Of a stretch of DNA of 64,000 bases, positions 1-8,445 are shown piece after piece (the first letter of the stretch is position 1; each line of letters opens with the position of its first letter). Origin of the DNA: Truepera sp. (GTDB lineage: Bacteria; Deinococcota; Deinococci; Deinococcales; Trueperaceae); the NCBI GenBank assembly GCA_032027045.1, contig JAVSMU010000001.1:2734934-2798933 (forward strand), in the 5' to 3' direction. The position numbers and the translations under genes were made by a program. The notes under the pieces were generated by a model. It worked only from the letters and a program-made list of their open reading frames with translations, did not search any database and was not told the DNA's origin.

Positions 1-165
1 ACGGCGGCTCTCACACTCAAAGGCCTCACCGTCGAAGGCGCACCACCAGACATCCAACGCACACCGGGAGACTGCGCCGCCGGCCCAACGAGCACAGGCT
101 TAGACCTCGACCCCCTGCAACGACAGATGTTGCAAAACTACCGTGACCGCGTTCACACCCACTAG
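1..165 (+). CDS. C-terminal fragment of an unidentified protein
   Basis: An open frame runs from the first base of the window to a TAG at 163-165, giving the last 54 residues of a protein whose start lies outside. The visible tail (ending LQNYRDRVHTH) is polar and matches no family I recognise. A strong hairpin follows at 211-246, which fits the end of a transcription unit. Its position just before an exopolysaccharide sugar transferase suggests, but does not prove, a cell-surface polysaccharide role. Confidence 0.5.
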   Translation, partial: TAALTLKGLTVEGAPPDIQRTPGDCAAGPTSTGLDLDPLQRQMLQNYRDRVHTH

Positions 166-210
166 GTCCCGCACTCAGCTAGCCTGAACCGGCGGCCAAG
201 CGATCAAGGA

Positions 211-253
211 GGTGGGGTACGGCGCCCACGCAGGCGCCACCCCACCCCTTCTT
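211..253 (+). terminator. Intrinsic terminator after the first gene
   Basis: Bases 211-226 pair with 233-246 (GGTGGGGT, a two-base bulge, GGCGCC, six-base loop, then GGCGCC and ACCCCACC), followed by a CCTTCTTT tail. This is the classical GC stem plus T-rich tail and lies 45 bp after the stop of the truncated gene. Confidence 0.7.
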
Positions 254-303
254 TGCAAAGACCCTAGTGCCTACTGGCCACGAACCGGCGCGACAAGCGC
301 CTG

Positions 304-972
304 GTGGAGAGATTACGAGTGGTTGACAAGTCAGGGCGCCAACCGATGGTCGCCACTTCTTTCTTGAAGCGCGCGTTCGATGTCGTCGTGGCGACCATCG
401 CACTGGTGGTGTTCTCGCCCGTGCTGTTGGTCGTGGCCATGCTCGTGCGGCGGCGCATCGGCTCACCGGTCCTGTTCCGGCAAACCCGGCCAGGCCTGAA
501 CGGCAAGCCCTTCGAGATCCTAAAGTTCCGGACCATGACCAACGAGACCGACGGCTATGGCCAACTCTTGCCCGACGAGGACCGCCTGCCGCGTTTCGGA
601 AGTCTGCTCAGAAGCACGAGCCTCGACGAGCTTCCGGAACTCATAAACGTCATCCGCGGTGAGATGAGCCTGGTCGGCCCGCGCCCACTGGTGATGCGCT
701 ACTTGCCCCGCTACACGCCGGAACAGGCCCGCCGACACCTTGCGCGGCCCGGCATCACCGGCCTGGCTCAGGTGCGCGGCCGCAACGCGCTCTCTTGGGA
801 GGAGCGGTTCGCGCTCGACGTGGACTACGTGGACGAATGGTCCTTCTGGCTCGACCTTCGAATCCTAGTGTGGACCGTCGGGGCCGTAATCAAGCGCGAG
901 GGCATCAGCACGGAGGGCCACGCAACCGCACCCGAGTTCATGGGCACCGAAGACAGCGCTGGCAAGGAGTGA
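304..972 (+). CDS. Exopolysaccharide initiating sugar transferase (bacterial sugar transferase family)
   Basis: Polyprenyl-phosphate sugar-1-phosphate transferase of the WcaJ/WbaP catalytic-domain type; it loads the first sugar of a repeat unit onto undecaprenyl phosphate at the inner membrane. One membrane segment (about residues 23-47) is followed by the family blocks RQTRPGLNGKPFEILKFRTM, RSTSLDELPELINVIRGEMS and LVGPRPL, then RPGITGLAQVRGRN. At 222 residues it is the short form with only the catalytic domain. The frame opens with GTG at 304; an ATG at 346 (MVATSFLKRAFD) is equally plausible because neither has a good ribosome binding site. It is separated from the previous gene by a terminator. 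Confidence 0.88.
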   Translation: MERLRVVDKSGRQPMVATSFLKRAFDVVVATIALVVFSPVLLVVAMLVRRRIGSPVLFRQTRPGLNGKPFEILKFRTMTNETDGYGQLLPDEDRLPRFGSLLRSTSLDELPELINVIRGEMSLVGPRPLVMRYLPRYTPEQARRHLARPGITGLAQVRGRNALSWEERFALDVDYVDEWSFWLDLRILVWTVGAVIKREGISTEGHATAPEFMGTEDSAGKE

Positions 973-1196
973 GGTCGCGTGCGTCGCGCCTACCGCCTTG
1001 CGCGGTGGTAGACCGACTCGATACCTGAGCCGCCACCAAACCTCTGGTGTCGAGTCATCGCCCCCGCCTCGCCCCTGCCTCACCGCCGCCTCGTCGCCCC
1101 CGCCTCATCGATGCGCGGGGCCATTTACGTCGAACACGGGTGTTAGGGCCTGCCGGGTGCCCTTGCCCCTTGCGCATTGCACACGAGTCCTTCGAC

Positions 1197-2375
1197 CTAC
1201 GTCACTTCCAGCGCCTCGAGCATGATGGCGTTGACCAGGTGGACGTCGAAGCGCTCCTCGGCAGCTCGCCTGGCTTCGCGACCCTCGCGAACGATGCGCT
1301 CCGGATCGCCGGCGTAGCCGATCATGGCCTTGGCCAACGAAGCGGCGTCGCGAGCCGGAACCAGCTCGCCGAACCGCCCCTCCTCCACCACTTCGCGGCA
1401 GCCCGGTACGTCCGTGACGACCAAGGTGCGGCCGCTCGCCAGGGCTTCCAGCGCGGCACGCGGCAAGCCCTCCCGATACGACGGCAGGACGAAGACGCTC
1501 GCTTCACGTAGTAGCGGACGTACATCCGCCACGTGACCATGAAGCACCACGTCACCGTTCGCCTCATGCTCGCGCAGGACGTTCTCGTCGACCGGCTCCG
1601 GGTTCTCGTCCACTGCGCCGGCCAAGTGAACCTCGGCATTCGGGTACTCCAACCGCAATAGCCTCGCGGCCTCGGCGAGTTCCATGACTCCTTTGGAGCG
1701 GAGCAGTCTGCCCACGAACAGGAACCTCACGGGATCGACCGGTGCTTCGGAGGCCGAGAACATGGCCAGGTCGACACCTGAGCCCGGTACCACCCACGCC
1801 TGTTGCTCGCTCACGACAGAAAGCTTCCGCATGTGGCGCATGTCGTCTTCGTTGTGGAAGATGACGGCTCGGCAACGGGCGAAGAGGATCCGGTACGCGA
1901 GCACCTGGCTGAAACGCACGAGGCTGCGCCGGAACGACCTCGAACCATCGTCCACGAACGCATACCCGAGGCCAGGAAGCATGGCGTAGCGCCTTCTGAT
2001 GCCAAGTAGCCAGGCAGCCGTGATTCCAACGACGATCGGTTTGGCCCCGTGAGCGAAGACTGCCGCGGGCTCGACGCTCCGGAACCACCTGACCATCTGC
2101 CTGACGCTCTTGGCGTCTTGAAGCGGGTTCGTTCCGGTTCGGCTGAGGTTGGCGCGGTAGTGTTCCGCGCCCAGCCCTTCGATGGCGCCGATCAAGGCCG
2201 CGTCCTCGTCTGGTGAAACGGCGATCACGCGGTAGCCGGCTTGCACCAACCGCCGCACCAGTTCACCTCGGAAGAAGACCAGGTCGCCGATGCCGGCGCC
2301 CACGATCACGAACGTCGGGCGCGCGTCGCCGGACGTCTCGCTGGTTTCTGGTGTCCTGGCACTCGAGCGCGTCAA
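1197..2375 (-). CDS. Glycosyltransferase family 4
   Basis: GT-B fold retaining glycosyltransferase of 392 residues, expected to add a sugar to a lipid-linked polysaccharide intermediate on the cytoplasmic face. The C-terminal half carries FVGRLLRSKGVMELAEA and the E-x7-E motif in PSYREGLPRAALEALASG, both typical of nucleotide-sugar binding in GT4 enzymes. The N-terminal half has a Rossmann start (FVIVGAGIGDLVFFRGELVR). Its ATG overlaps the stop of the upstream deacetylase-like gene by 4 bp, so the two are translationally coupled. Donor and acceptor sugars cannot be read from the sequence. Confidence 0.88.
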   Translation of the reverse strand: MTRSSARTPETSETSGDARPTFVIVGAGIGDLVFFRGELVRRLVQAGYRVIAVSPDEDAALIGAIEGLGAEHYRANLSRTGTNPLQDAKSVRQMVRWFRSVEPAAVFAHGAKPIVVGITAAWLLGIRRRYAMLPGLGYAFVDDGSRSFRRSLVRFSQVLAYRILFARCRAVIFHNEDDMRHMRKLSVVSEQQAWVVPGSGVDLAMFSASEAPVDPVRFLFVGRLLRSKGVMELAEAARLLRLEYPNAEVHLAGAVDENPEPVDENVLREHEANGDVVLHGHVADVRPLLREASVFVLPSYREGLPRAALEALASGRTLVVTDVPGCREVVEEGRFGELVPARDAASLAKAMIGYAGDPERIVREGREARRAAEERFDVHLVNAIMLEALEVT

Positions 2376-3535
2376 AGGGCCGCCTTGTGGTCGTCCTTGT
2401 CGGTTCTGTAAGCCGGTCGCGGCTCCGCCGACTTGGGCCCGGCCCCTCGCGCCGGCGCACCGACGTTGAAGTGAGCCTGCCTTGCAAGGTAGTCGACCTC
2501 GGCCATGGAGTACGCCTCGAATCCGTGCGTCAACCGAAGCTCCTCGCGTAACTCCAACAGACTGCGCAGGCGGCTCAAGTTCTCATCCGGCCTGGCGCCG
2601 AAGTTGTGCGGATGCCACCACAGGTGAAAGAGCGTCCCCGTGCGCGCAGCCTTGCGCATTGCGTTGGCCAGGCGGTTGAACCGGAGCCCCTCCAAGCGCG
2701 CGAGGCGCGACGACACCGGCCGCAGGAAGCGGCTTTCACGAACGTCGACAAGGCCGTTGGCATCTGGTGCGGTCGTTGCCCATGGAACTTGGGTAGCGCC
2801 ATAAATCGGAGCGTACGAGTCCAGCATCCTTAAGCCGCGCACCACGACGTTGCGGGTAGCAGCCAAGGGAGGGCTGTTCAACCAGTTGGCCTCGTTGGAT
2901 CTGTAAGCGGTGAACCCCGCCGCGGCGATGGCAGGTAGGTAGTCGACGCGGTTCTGGCGGCGCGGCACCACCAGCGACTTCAGGGCATAGCCATGCGCCC
3001 GTCCTATGGCCTGGGCGGCGCGAAGGTCGGCCGCGAACTCGGCGATCGACTGGCCTTCCGCAAGGCAGTAGTAGTGCGAGAACGTATGGCTGGCGATCTC
3101 CTGCCCGGGAGCGCTAGCGATGAGCTGGATGAGGCTGGGCGCGAAGTGTAGGGGGTCGTCCTTCTCACCCCTGCCGACCTGGATCCGGTAGGGGTCCAGA
3201 GCCGGGTTGCGGTAGGCGGGTTTCGACTCTGGAGCGTAATGTTCGAGTTCCTCGCGTGAATGCGCGAACAGGTACCCCACGGTCGCCCAGGTAGCGTGCA
3301 CGTCGAACTCCACGAAGAGATCGAGCAGGCGGGGAACTACGTCGCGAGCTCCCAGAAGGTTCCCGCGATAGGCGCCTTCAGAACCGGCCGAGTCGTGAAC
3401 GCCCCACGCTAGCTCGAAATCCAGGGACACGACCAAAGCACCGTTAGGTTGGTCATGCCGAATTCCCGGCTCGGCCGTGGTTACTTTCAAGGTCGGCGTC
3501 TGACCCGCGTCCTCTACGTCCAACATTGCGGACAT
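2372..3535 (-). CDS. Polysaccharide deacetylase-like protein (NodB-type fold)
   Basis: 387-residue protein with NodB-homology motifs: SLDFELAWG (the catalytic Asp block), ATWATVGYLF and SHTFSHYY (the metal-binding H-x3-H). The usual later arginine and histidine blocks are less clear. It may deacetylate a cell-surface polysaccharide; there is no signal peptide, so a cytoplasmic role on a lipid-linked intermediate is possible. It is the first gene of a two-gene minus-strand unit with the GT4 enzyme. An alternative ATG lies at 3526 (MLDVEDAG). Confidence 0.75.
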   Translation of the reverse strand: MSAMLDVEDAGQTPTLKVTTAEPGIRHDQPNGALVVSLDFELAWGVHDSAGSEGAYRGNLLGARDVVPRLLDLFVEFDVHATWATVGYLFAHSREELEHYAPESKPAYRNPALDPYRIQVGRGEKDDPLHFAPSLIQLIASAPGQEIASHTFSHYYCLAEGQSIAEFAADLRAAQAIGRAHGYALKSLVVPRRQNRVDYLPAIAAAGFTAYRSNEANWLNSPPLAATRNVVVRGLRMLDSYAPIYGATQVPWATTAPDANGLVDVRESRFLRPVSSRLARLEGLRFNRLANAMRKAARTGTLFHLWWHPHNFGARPDENLSRLRSLLELREELRLTHGFEAYSMAEVDYLARQAHFNVGAPARGAGPKSAEPRPAYRTDKDDHKAAL

Positions 3536-3670
3536 CGCACCATTACACCACTTTGAGGTGCCCCTCCCACTTGCGCCAACACATCATTTGGCCCCGGCCG
3601 AGGCTGAGTCCTCGAGCACGCGCCAAGCACCCGGCGCACGGACCCGGGCCGCTCTCGGGTCTGGGACAGC

Positions 3671-4576
3671 TCAATACTCCACGCTCCCCACACCCCAACC
3701 ACACCCGGTCCACACCAGCCGCACGCGTGCGTCGCCCGAAGCGCTCTGGCGCGTACCCGTGAGGATCTCCCTCACGCTGCCGGAGTAGTTGACGGTGACG
3801 TTCGCCACGTTGCCACTCAGCTGCACCCGCGTTATCGAGTAGCTGTAGCGGAGGTCGGTGTAGACGCTGCCGTAGGTGGCCCGGGCGCTGAGGATCCAGT
3901 CGTTGACGGTCGCCTCGATGACCGCGGGAATCTGGGCGCGGTCCGGACCATCCGGGGTGGTGCAGGCGGCCCCGCCGCCCGGCGCGGAGCCGCGGTCGAG
4001 GCGGGCGGACGCCTCACTGGGCGCGAGCTCCACGGGGAACACGTAGCTGATCCCGACGGCGAGGTGCGGCACCCAGGCGCGCTGGTCTAGCTGGGGAACG
4101 TTCGCCACGCCCCCCTCGAGGTCGAGGCGCAGGTCCTTGCCGAGGGGCACGTGGGTGCCCAGGGCGAAGTGATAACTGGCGTTCGAGCCGTAGATGCCGC
4201 CGCCCACGCCGATGTAGAGGGGGATGGGCACCGGGATGGGCGGGTAGGCGCGGAGCTGAGCGCCCACGTAGGCGCCGGCCGGCGTCCAACTGCCCTTGAG
4301 TTGCGCGCCGACGAACTGCGCCTGCAATGACACCGCGAGGGCGACGGTCTGATATGACGGGAAGCCCGCCGAGATGCCGACCGCGAACAGGGCGGGCGCG
4401 CCCTCGCCGCCGAGTTCGTTCTCCACGGTCACCAGCGGCGCCTCGGCCTCGCTTGGGGTAACCCCTTGAGCGGTGGCTGCGAAAGCGAACGCCAGTAGCA
4501 CCGAGGCCATCAGCTTGCGGCCGAGGCCTAATCCCCGGCGCTTACGGCTCTCCCCCACACGAACCAATTGCTCCAT
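3671..4576 (-). CDS. Exported protein with barrel-like N-terminal half, function unknown
   Basis: 301 residues with a signal sequence (basic start, then ASVLLAFAFAATAQG). Residues about 60-190 alternate hydrophobic and polar positions with many glycines and aromatics (SAGFPSYQTVALAVS, IPLYIGVGGGIYGSNASYHF, AWVPHLAVGISYVFPV), as in small outer-membrane beta barrels. A Cys-containing C-terminal part of about 90 residues follows (one Cys near its start, one in TGCGWGVG). I do not recognise the family. It stands alone, with about 135 bp to the upstream deacetylase gene and 250 bp to tag. Confidence 0.6.
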   Translation of the reverse strand: MEQLVRVGESRKRRGLGLGRKLMASVLLAFAFAATAQGVTPSEAEAPLVTVENELGGEGAPALFAVGISAGFPSYQTVALAVSLQAQFVGAQLKGSWTPAGAYVGAQLRAYPPIPVPIPLYIGVGGGIYGSNASYHFALGTHVPLGKDLRLDLEGGVANVPQLDQRAWVPHLAVGISYVFPVELAPSEASARLDRGSAPGGGAACTTPDGPDRAQIPAVIEATVNDWILSARATYGSVYTDLRYSYSITRVQLSGNVANVTVNYSGSVREILTGTRQSASGDARVRLVWTGCGWGVGSVEY

Positions 4577-4756
4577 CCTCCGACGGTAACAGACCCTGGC
4601 CGCCGGGTGTGGCCGGTGCCCCTACGCGAGTCGTACGACCCTCACACGGGTCCTCCTCCCAAGGCTGCGAGTGGCATGTGGTTCGCACGCGGCATGTGGC
4701 CCGAGCCCGCTCCGTTCAACGCTCCCTCCCGCCGCGGCGTCTCCGCCCAACTCCGC

Positions 4757-4863
4757 CGCCCCAGGGCTCCATTCACCACTGTCGCCCCAGCGGCTTCGCT
4801 CACCGCACCCGCCCCAGCCGGTTCGCTCACCGCACCCGCCCCAGCGGATGCGCGTCTATCACC
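4757..4863. repeat. 27-bp tandem repeat made of the 3' end of tag
   Basis: Four degenerate copies start at 4757, 4783, 4810 and 4837. Read on the minus strand, the copy holding the tag stop codon ends GGGGCGGGTGCGGTGA; the next ends with the same 16 bases and the following one ends GGGGCGACAGTGGTGA. Each unit is nine codons and stays in the tag reading frame, so successive in-frame TGA codons follow each other at 27-nt intervals. Confidence 0.85.
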
Positions 4864-5435
4864 CCCACTGCCTCCATGAACGCGTGCATGGTGGTCGGCC
4901 CCACGAACGCGAAGCCCTTGGCACGCAGCTCCTTGGCGAGGGCCGTGGACTCGGGCGAGGGACCGCCGGCGCGCGCAGCCGCCATGGCGGCGGGGCCGTG
5001 GGGTTCGAACGACCAGACGAGCCGCGCCAGGCCGCCGGCCGGCCGCAACTCCAACGTCGCGCGCGCGTTCTGGATCGTCGACTCGATCTTGCGGCGGTTA
5101 CGGACGATGCCCTCGTCTTGCATGAGCACCTCGACCTCGGCAGGGCCGAAGCGGGCAACGGCCTCCGGGTCGAACCCCTCGAACGCCGCTCTGAACGCCT
5201 CGCGCTTGCGCAGCACGGTGCTCCACGACAGGCCCGCCTGGAAGACTTCGAGGCTGAGGGCTTCGAAGAGCTCGCGCTCACCCCTCACGGGTACGCCCCA
5301 TTCCGAGTCGAAGTAGGCGCGCATGAGCGGGTCGGACGCTGCCCAGGCGGGACGGGCGCCGCCATCCTCGGCCAGGGCCGTGCCCTTGGGTGGAGCGGCC
5401 ACCGTGCTTGTGGGTGGAGCGGTCTTGGTGGGCAT
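4827..5435 (-). CDS. tag: DNA-3-methyladenine glycosylase I family protein lacking most zinc ligands
   Basis: Base-excision repair glycosylase that removes 3-methyladenine from alkylated DNA. The family core is clear: DPLMRAYFDSEWGVPV, EVFQAGLSWSTVLRKRE (active-site Glu and Trp kept), GIVRNRRKI, RLVWSFEPHGP and GFAFVGPTTMHAFMEAVG. In E. coli Tag, Cys4, His17, His175 and Cys179 bind a structural zinc; here these align to Pro, Phe, His and Arg, so the zinc site is probably lost. The last 27 bases, including the stop codon, are repeated downstream. Residues 1-28 before the domain are Pro/Thr/Ala-rich. Confidence 0.85.
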   Translation of the reverse strand: MPTKTAPPTSTVAAPPKGTALAEDGGARPAWAASDPLMRAYFDSEWGVPVRGERELFEALSLEVFQAGLSWSTVLRKREAFRAAFEGFDPEAVARFGPAEVEVLMQDEGIVRNRRKIESTIQNARATLELRPAGGLARLVWSFEPHGPAAMAAARAGGPSPESTALAKELRAKGFAFVGPTTMHAFMEAVGVIDAHPLGRVR

Positions 5436-5877
5436 TCTGGGGCCTCCGGCGCAGGGGAGTGGGGGATCGAAGTGAGGTCAGGTTAGCGGCCCGGGGCGCT
5501 CAGCGCATCGGCCAAAGGCCCACGGGCTCTAGGCAAAACATGAGAATTACGGGGCTTCCGCTCATCTGCCGTTGCGGGAACGCTCATCCTCGGCCTATCT
5601 TGGCCCCAGTGCACCAAAGAGGTAGGCGGCGGGCGAGGCTCCGCGCACGCGCCGCGCCGGCAACCCGCAGGTGCCCAAAGGCGCCCGCATGGGTGCGTGA
5701 AGAGGAGGTCGACGAGGTACCAGCGCAAAGACGGCGTCGCCTTGAGAGCATCTTGTTCCGACTTCCTCACGATCCCTCCCACGAAATGCGCTAGGTGCGG
5801 CCCGACCAAGTCCTGTGCCCGTGCGTCAGCCCGGGGCCCGTGGGTCGACCACGGGGAGGAAGGAGCATTCGGAGGCG
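5436..5877. other. Intergenic region between tag and the sugar importer, with a weak promoter candidate
   Basis: 442 bp without a convincing gene. TTGCGG at 5572-5577 and TATCTT at 5596-5601, 18 bp apart, could be a sigma-70-type promoter for the importer operon, giving a leader of about 270 nt. The leader is GC-rich but I recognise no riboswitch. Confidence 0.3.
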
Positions 5878-7311
5878 ATGAACCCGTTCTACAAGCTGGA
5901 TCCTTTCGGGAGGCGCATCTCGCGCAGGTCGTTCATGAAGTTCATGGGCGTGGCCGCCGCCGCGGCCGCGGCCGGACCCTCCATCCTCAGGGCTCAAGGG
6001 CAGTCGGGAACGCTGCGCATCCTCCAGTGGAGCCACTTCGTGCCGAGTTACGACACGTGGTTCGATGCCTACGCCAAGGAGTGGGGCGCCGCCAACGGCG
6101 TCAACGTCGTCGTCGACCACATCAACCTGGCCGACCTTTCCACCACGGTGGCGGCGGAAATCTCGGCCGGTAGCGGTCACGACCTCATCGAGATCGTCGG
6201 CGCCGAGGCCGGGCAGTTCGAACCGAGCCTCCTCGACCTCACCGACGTCAATCAGGAAGCCAGCAGCCGCCTCGGCGGGGAACTGGACCTCTCCAAGCAC
6301 TACTCGTATAACCCCGTCACCGACAAGTACTTCGGGGTCTGCATCGGCTGGACCATCGACCCCGCGAACTACCGCGGCAGCCTGTGGGAGAAGGCGGGCA
6401 TGCCGGCAGGCCCGACCACCTGGGAAGACCTGGTGACGATCGGCGGCAAGATCCGCGACGAACAGGGCGTGCAGCTCGGGATCGGCTTGGCGCAGGAGCT
6501 CGACTCCAACATGGCGCACCGCGCCATCCTCTACTCGTTCGACAGCATGTTGCAAGACGAGAACAGCAACATCGTGATCGACCAGGGTGACGTGTTCACG
6601 AACGCCGTGGCGGCCGTCAACTACATGAAACGGCTGTACGAGGCGGCAATGACGCCCGAGGTCTTCGCGTGGAACGCGGCCTCGAACAACCAGGCGCTCA
6701 TCGCTGGCCGCGCTTCTTACATCCTGAACTCCATCTCGGCCTACCGCTCGGCGCAGGCGGACGTGCCGGACATCGCCAAGGACGTCTTCTTCGGACCCGC
6801 CCTGCACGGCCCGAACGGCAGCGCCTGGAGCAACGCGCACGTCATCTACAACTACATCGTGCCGCAGCACTCCAAGAACGTCGACGCCGCCAAGCAGTTC
6901 ATCGTCGACCTCGCCGAGAACTACGACCAGGCCATGTACGCCAGCAAGCTCTACAACTCGCCCAGCTTCTTCAACTCGCCCATCACGGGCAACGGCGACT
7001 ACCCGGCGGTGGCGGGCGCCAAGACGTTCGCCGATCTGCACGAGGCGTGGTTCGACGACGACCCGTTCCGCCTCGAGGGCGAGGCCAAGGGCAAGCTCAA
7101 GCCGCTCAAGAACGCCGTCGAATGGACGACCAACGTGGGCCGGCCCGGTTACACCAGCCCCGCCGTGGCCGAGGTGTTCAACACGTTCGTCATCCCCAAC
7201 ATGTTCGCGCGCGCCGTTCGCGGCGACCAGAGCACCGAGGACTCCATCCGCACCGCCGCGGGAGAGGCACGCAAGATCTTCGACGCCTGGCGCGCTCGGG
7301 GGCTGATCTGA
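5878..7311 (+). CDS. Sugar ABC transporter substrate-binding protein, Tat-exported
   Basis: Family 1 extracellular solute-binding protein of 477 residues that delivers a carbohydrate to the permeases encoded downstream. The ATG at 5878 is chosen because AGGAAGGAG and GGAGG lie just upstream and because it gives an intact twin-arginine signal (SRRSFMKF, then an alanine stretch ending near ILRAQG). A Tat signal implies export in folded form. The mature part has the usual binding-protein blocks (LRILQWSHFVPSYDTWF, AGMPAGPTTWEDL). It is the first gene of a four-gene plus-strand operon; the substrate is not evident. Confidence 0.9.
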   Translation: MNPFYKLDPFGRRISRRSFMKFMGVAAAAAAAGPSILRAQGQSGTLRILQWSHFVPSYDTWFDAYAKEWGAANGVNVVVDHINLADLSTTVAAEISAGSGHDLIEIVGAEAGQFEPSLLDLTDVNQEASSRLGGELDLSKHYSYNPVTDKYFGVCIGWTIDPANYRGSLWEKAGMPAGPTTWEDLVTIGGKIRDEQGVQLGIGLAQELDSNMAHRAILYSFDSMLQDENSNIVIDQGDVFTNAVAAVNYMKRLYEAAMTPEVFAWNAASNNQALIAGRASYILNSISAYRSAQADVPDIAKDVFFGPALHGPNGSAWSNAHVIYNYIVPQHSKNVDAAKQFIVDLAENYDQAMYASKLYNSPSFFNSPITGNGDYPAVAGAKTFADLHEAWFDDDPFRLEGEAKGKLKPLKNAVEWTTNVGRPGYTSPAVAEVFNTFVIPNMFARAVRGDQSTEDSIRTAAGEARKIFDAWRARGLI

Positions 7312-7347
7312 CCTTGAACACTCGTCCCTGCCCCCGGGCGGACTGAC

Positions 7348-8445
7348 GTGGCGACCCTCGAGGTCAAGGCGCTACACACGCACTTCGGTAGCGTGCACGC
7401 CGTCGACGGGGTGGACCTCGCGGTGAAAGACGGCGAGTTCCTCGTCCTGCTGGGCGCCTCCGGGTCGGGAAAGACGACCCTCATGCGCACCATCGCGGGG
7501 CTCGAGAAGCTCACGTCGGGCGACGTGCTGATCGGGGGGCAGGTCGTCAATGACCTGCCCCCCAACGCGCGCAACATCGCCATGGTGTTCCAGAGTTACG
7601 CCCTCTACCCGCACAAGACCGTCGGCAAGAACATCTCCTTCCCGCTCGAGGCGGTCGGGATGAAGCGCCCGGCCATCCAACAGAAGGTGGAGTGGGCGGC
7701 GGGCCTCTTCGGCATCGGCCACCTGCTGCAGCGCAAGCCCCGCATGCTTTCGGGCGGCGAGCGGCAGCGTGTGGCACTCGCCCGCGCCCTCGTGCGCGAA
7801 CCGAACCTCTTCCTGCTCGACGAGCCCCTCTCCAACCTCGACGCCAAGCTGCGCCACTTAGCGAGGCACGAGCTCAAGAAGCTCCACCAGCGCGTGGGGA
7901 TAACCACCATCTACGTCACGCACGACCAGGTCGAGGCCATGGGCCTGGGCGAGCGCGTGGCGGTCATGAACCACGGCAAGATAGAGCAGATCGGCACCCC
8001 GAGCGACATCTACCGCGAACCCGGCAACACGTTCGTGGCGCGCTTCATGGGCTCGCCGGCCATGAACCTGATACGCGTGGGCAGCGAGGTGATCGGCTTT
8101 CACCCCGAGAACTTCCTGCCCGCCAAGGAGTTCGGGGCCGACGCGGGCGCGAGGCGCTTCAAGTTCTACGTCACGGGGCTGGAGGACTTAGGTGCCGACA
8201 TCCTGCTTTACGGCCTGGTGCCCAACGCGGAGGAGGTGCCGCAGGAGCTAGGCGAACACGCGGCTCCCGCGCCGGTCACCCTCCCCGAGGGCCCGCGGGG
8301 CGCCAACGTGATCGCCAAACTGCCCGCGCGCCTCGCCGGGCACATCGAGGTGGGCGTGCAGCACGACTTCTTCGTGCAACCCGGGCTGGTCAAGTCGTTC
8401 GACCCGGTCAGCGGTCACCGCGTAGACGCCGCCACCGCCGCATGA
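7348..8445 (+). CDS. Sugar ABC transporter ATP-binding protein (MsmK/UgpC type)
   Basis: 365-residue ATPase that powers carbohydrate import. Walker A is GASGSGKTT near residue 36, the signature LSGGERQRVALARAL, Walker B LFLLDEPLSNLD, and the switch histidine YVTHDQ. A C-terminal domain of about 130 residues corresponds to the regulatory TOBE region of the MalK/UgpC group. Translation starts at GTG. Its stop overlaps the next permease start by 4 bp. ATPases of this group are often shared by several sugar importers, and the second importer in this window has no ATPase gene, so this one may serve both (inference). Confidence 0.93.
   Translation: MATLEVKALHTHFGSVHAVDGVDLAVKDGEFLVLLGASGSGKTTLMRTIAGLEKLTSGDVLIGGQVVNDLPPNARNIAMVFQSYALYPHKTVGKNISFPLEAVGMKRPAIQQKVEWAAGLFGIGHLLQRKPRMLSGGERQRVALARALVREPNLFLLDEPLSNLDAKLRHLARHELKKLHQRVGITTIYVTHDQVEAMGLGERVAVMNHGKIEQIGTPSDIYREPGNTFVARFMGSPAMNLIRVGSEVIGFHPENFLPAKEFGADAGARRFKFYVTGLEDLGADILLYGLVPNAEEVPQELGEHAAPAPVTLPEGPRGANVIAKLPARLAGHIEVGVQHDFFVQPGLVKSFDPVSGHRVDAATAA

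Noticed and set aside
5436-5877. Riboswitch upstream of the sugar importer
   Set aside because: The leader is GC-rich and folds locally, but I could not match conserved cores of the cobalamin, TPP, glycine or glmS classes.
5791-7041. Minus-strand frame of 416 codons
   Set aside because: Antisense to the Tat-exported binding protein; composition is Val/Arg/Gly/Asp-rich without any domain motif.
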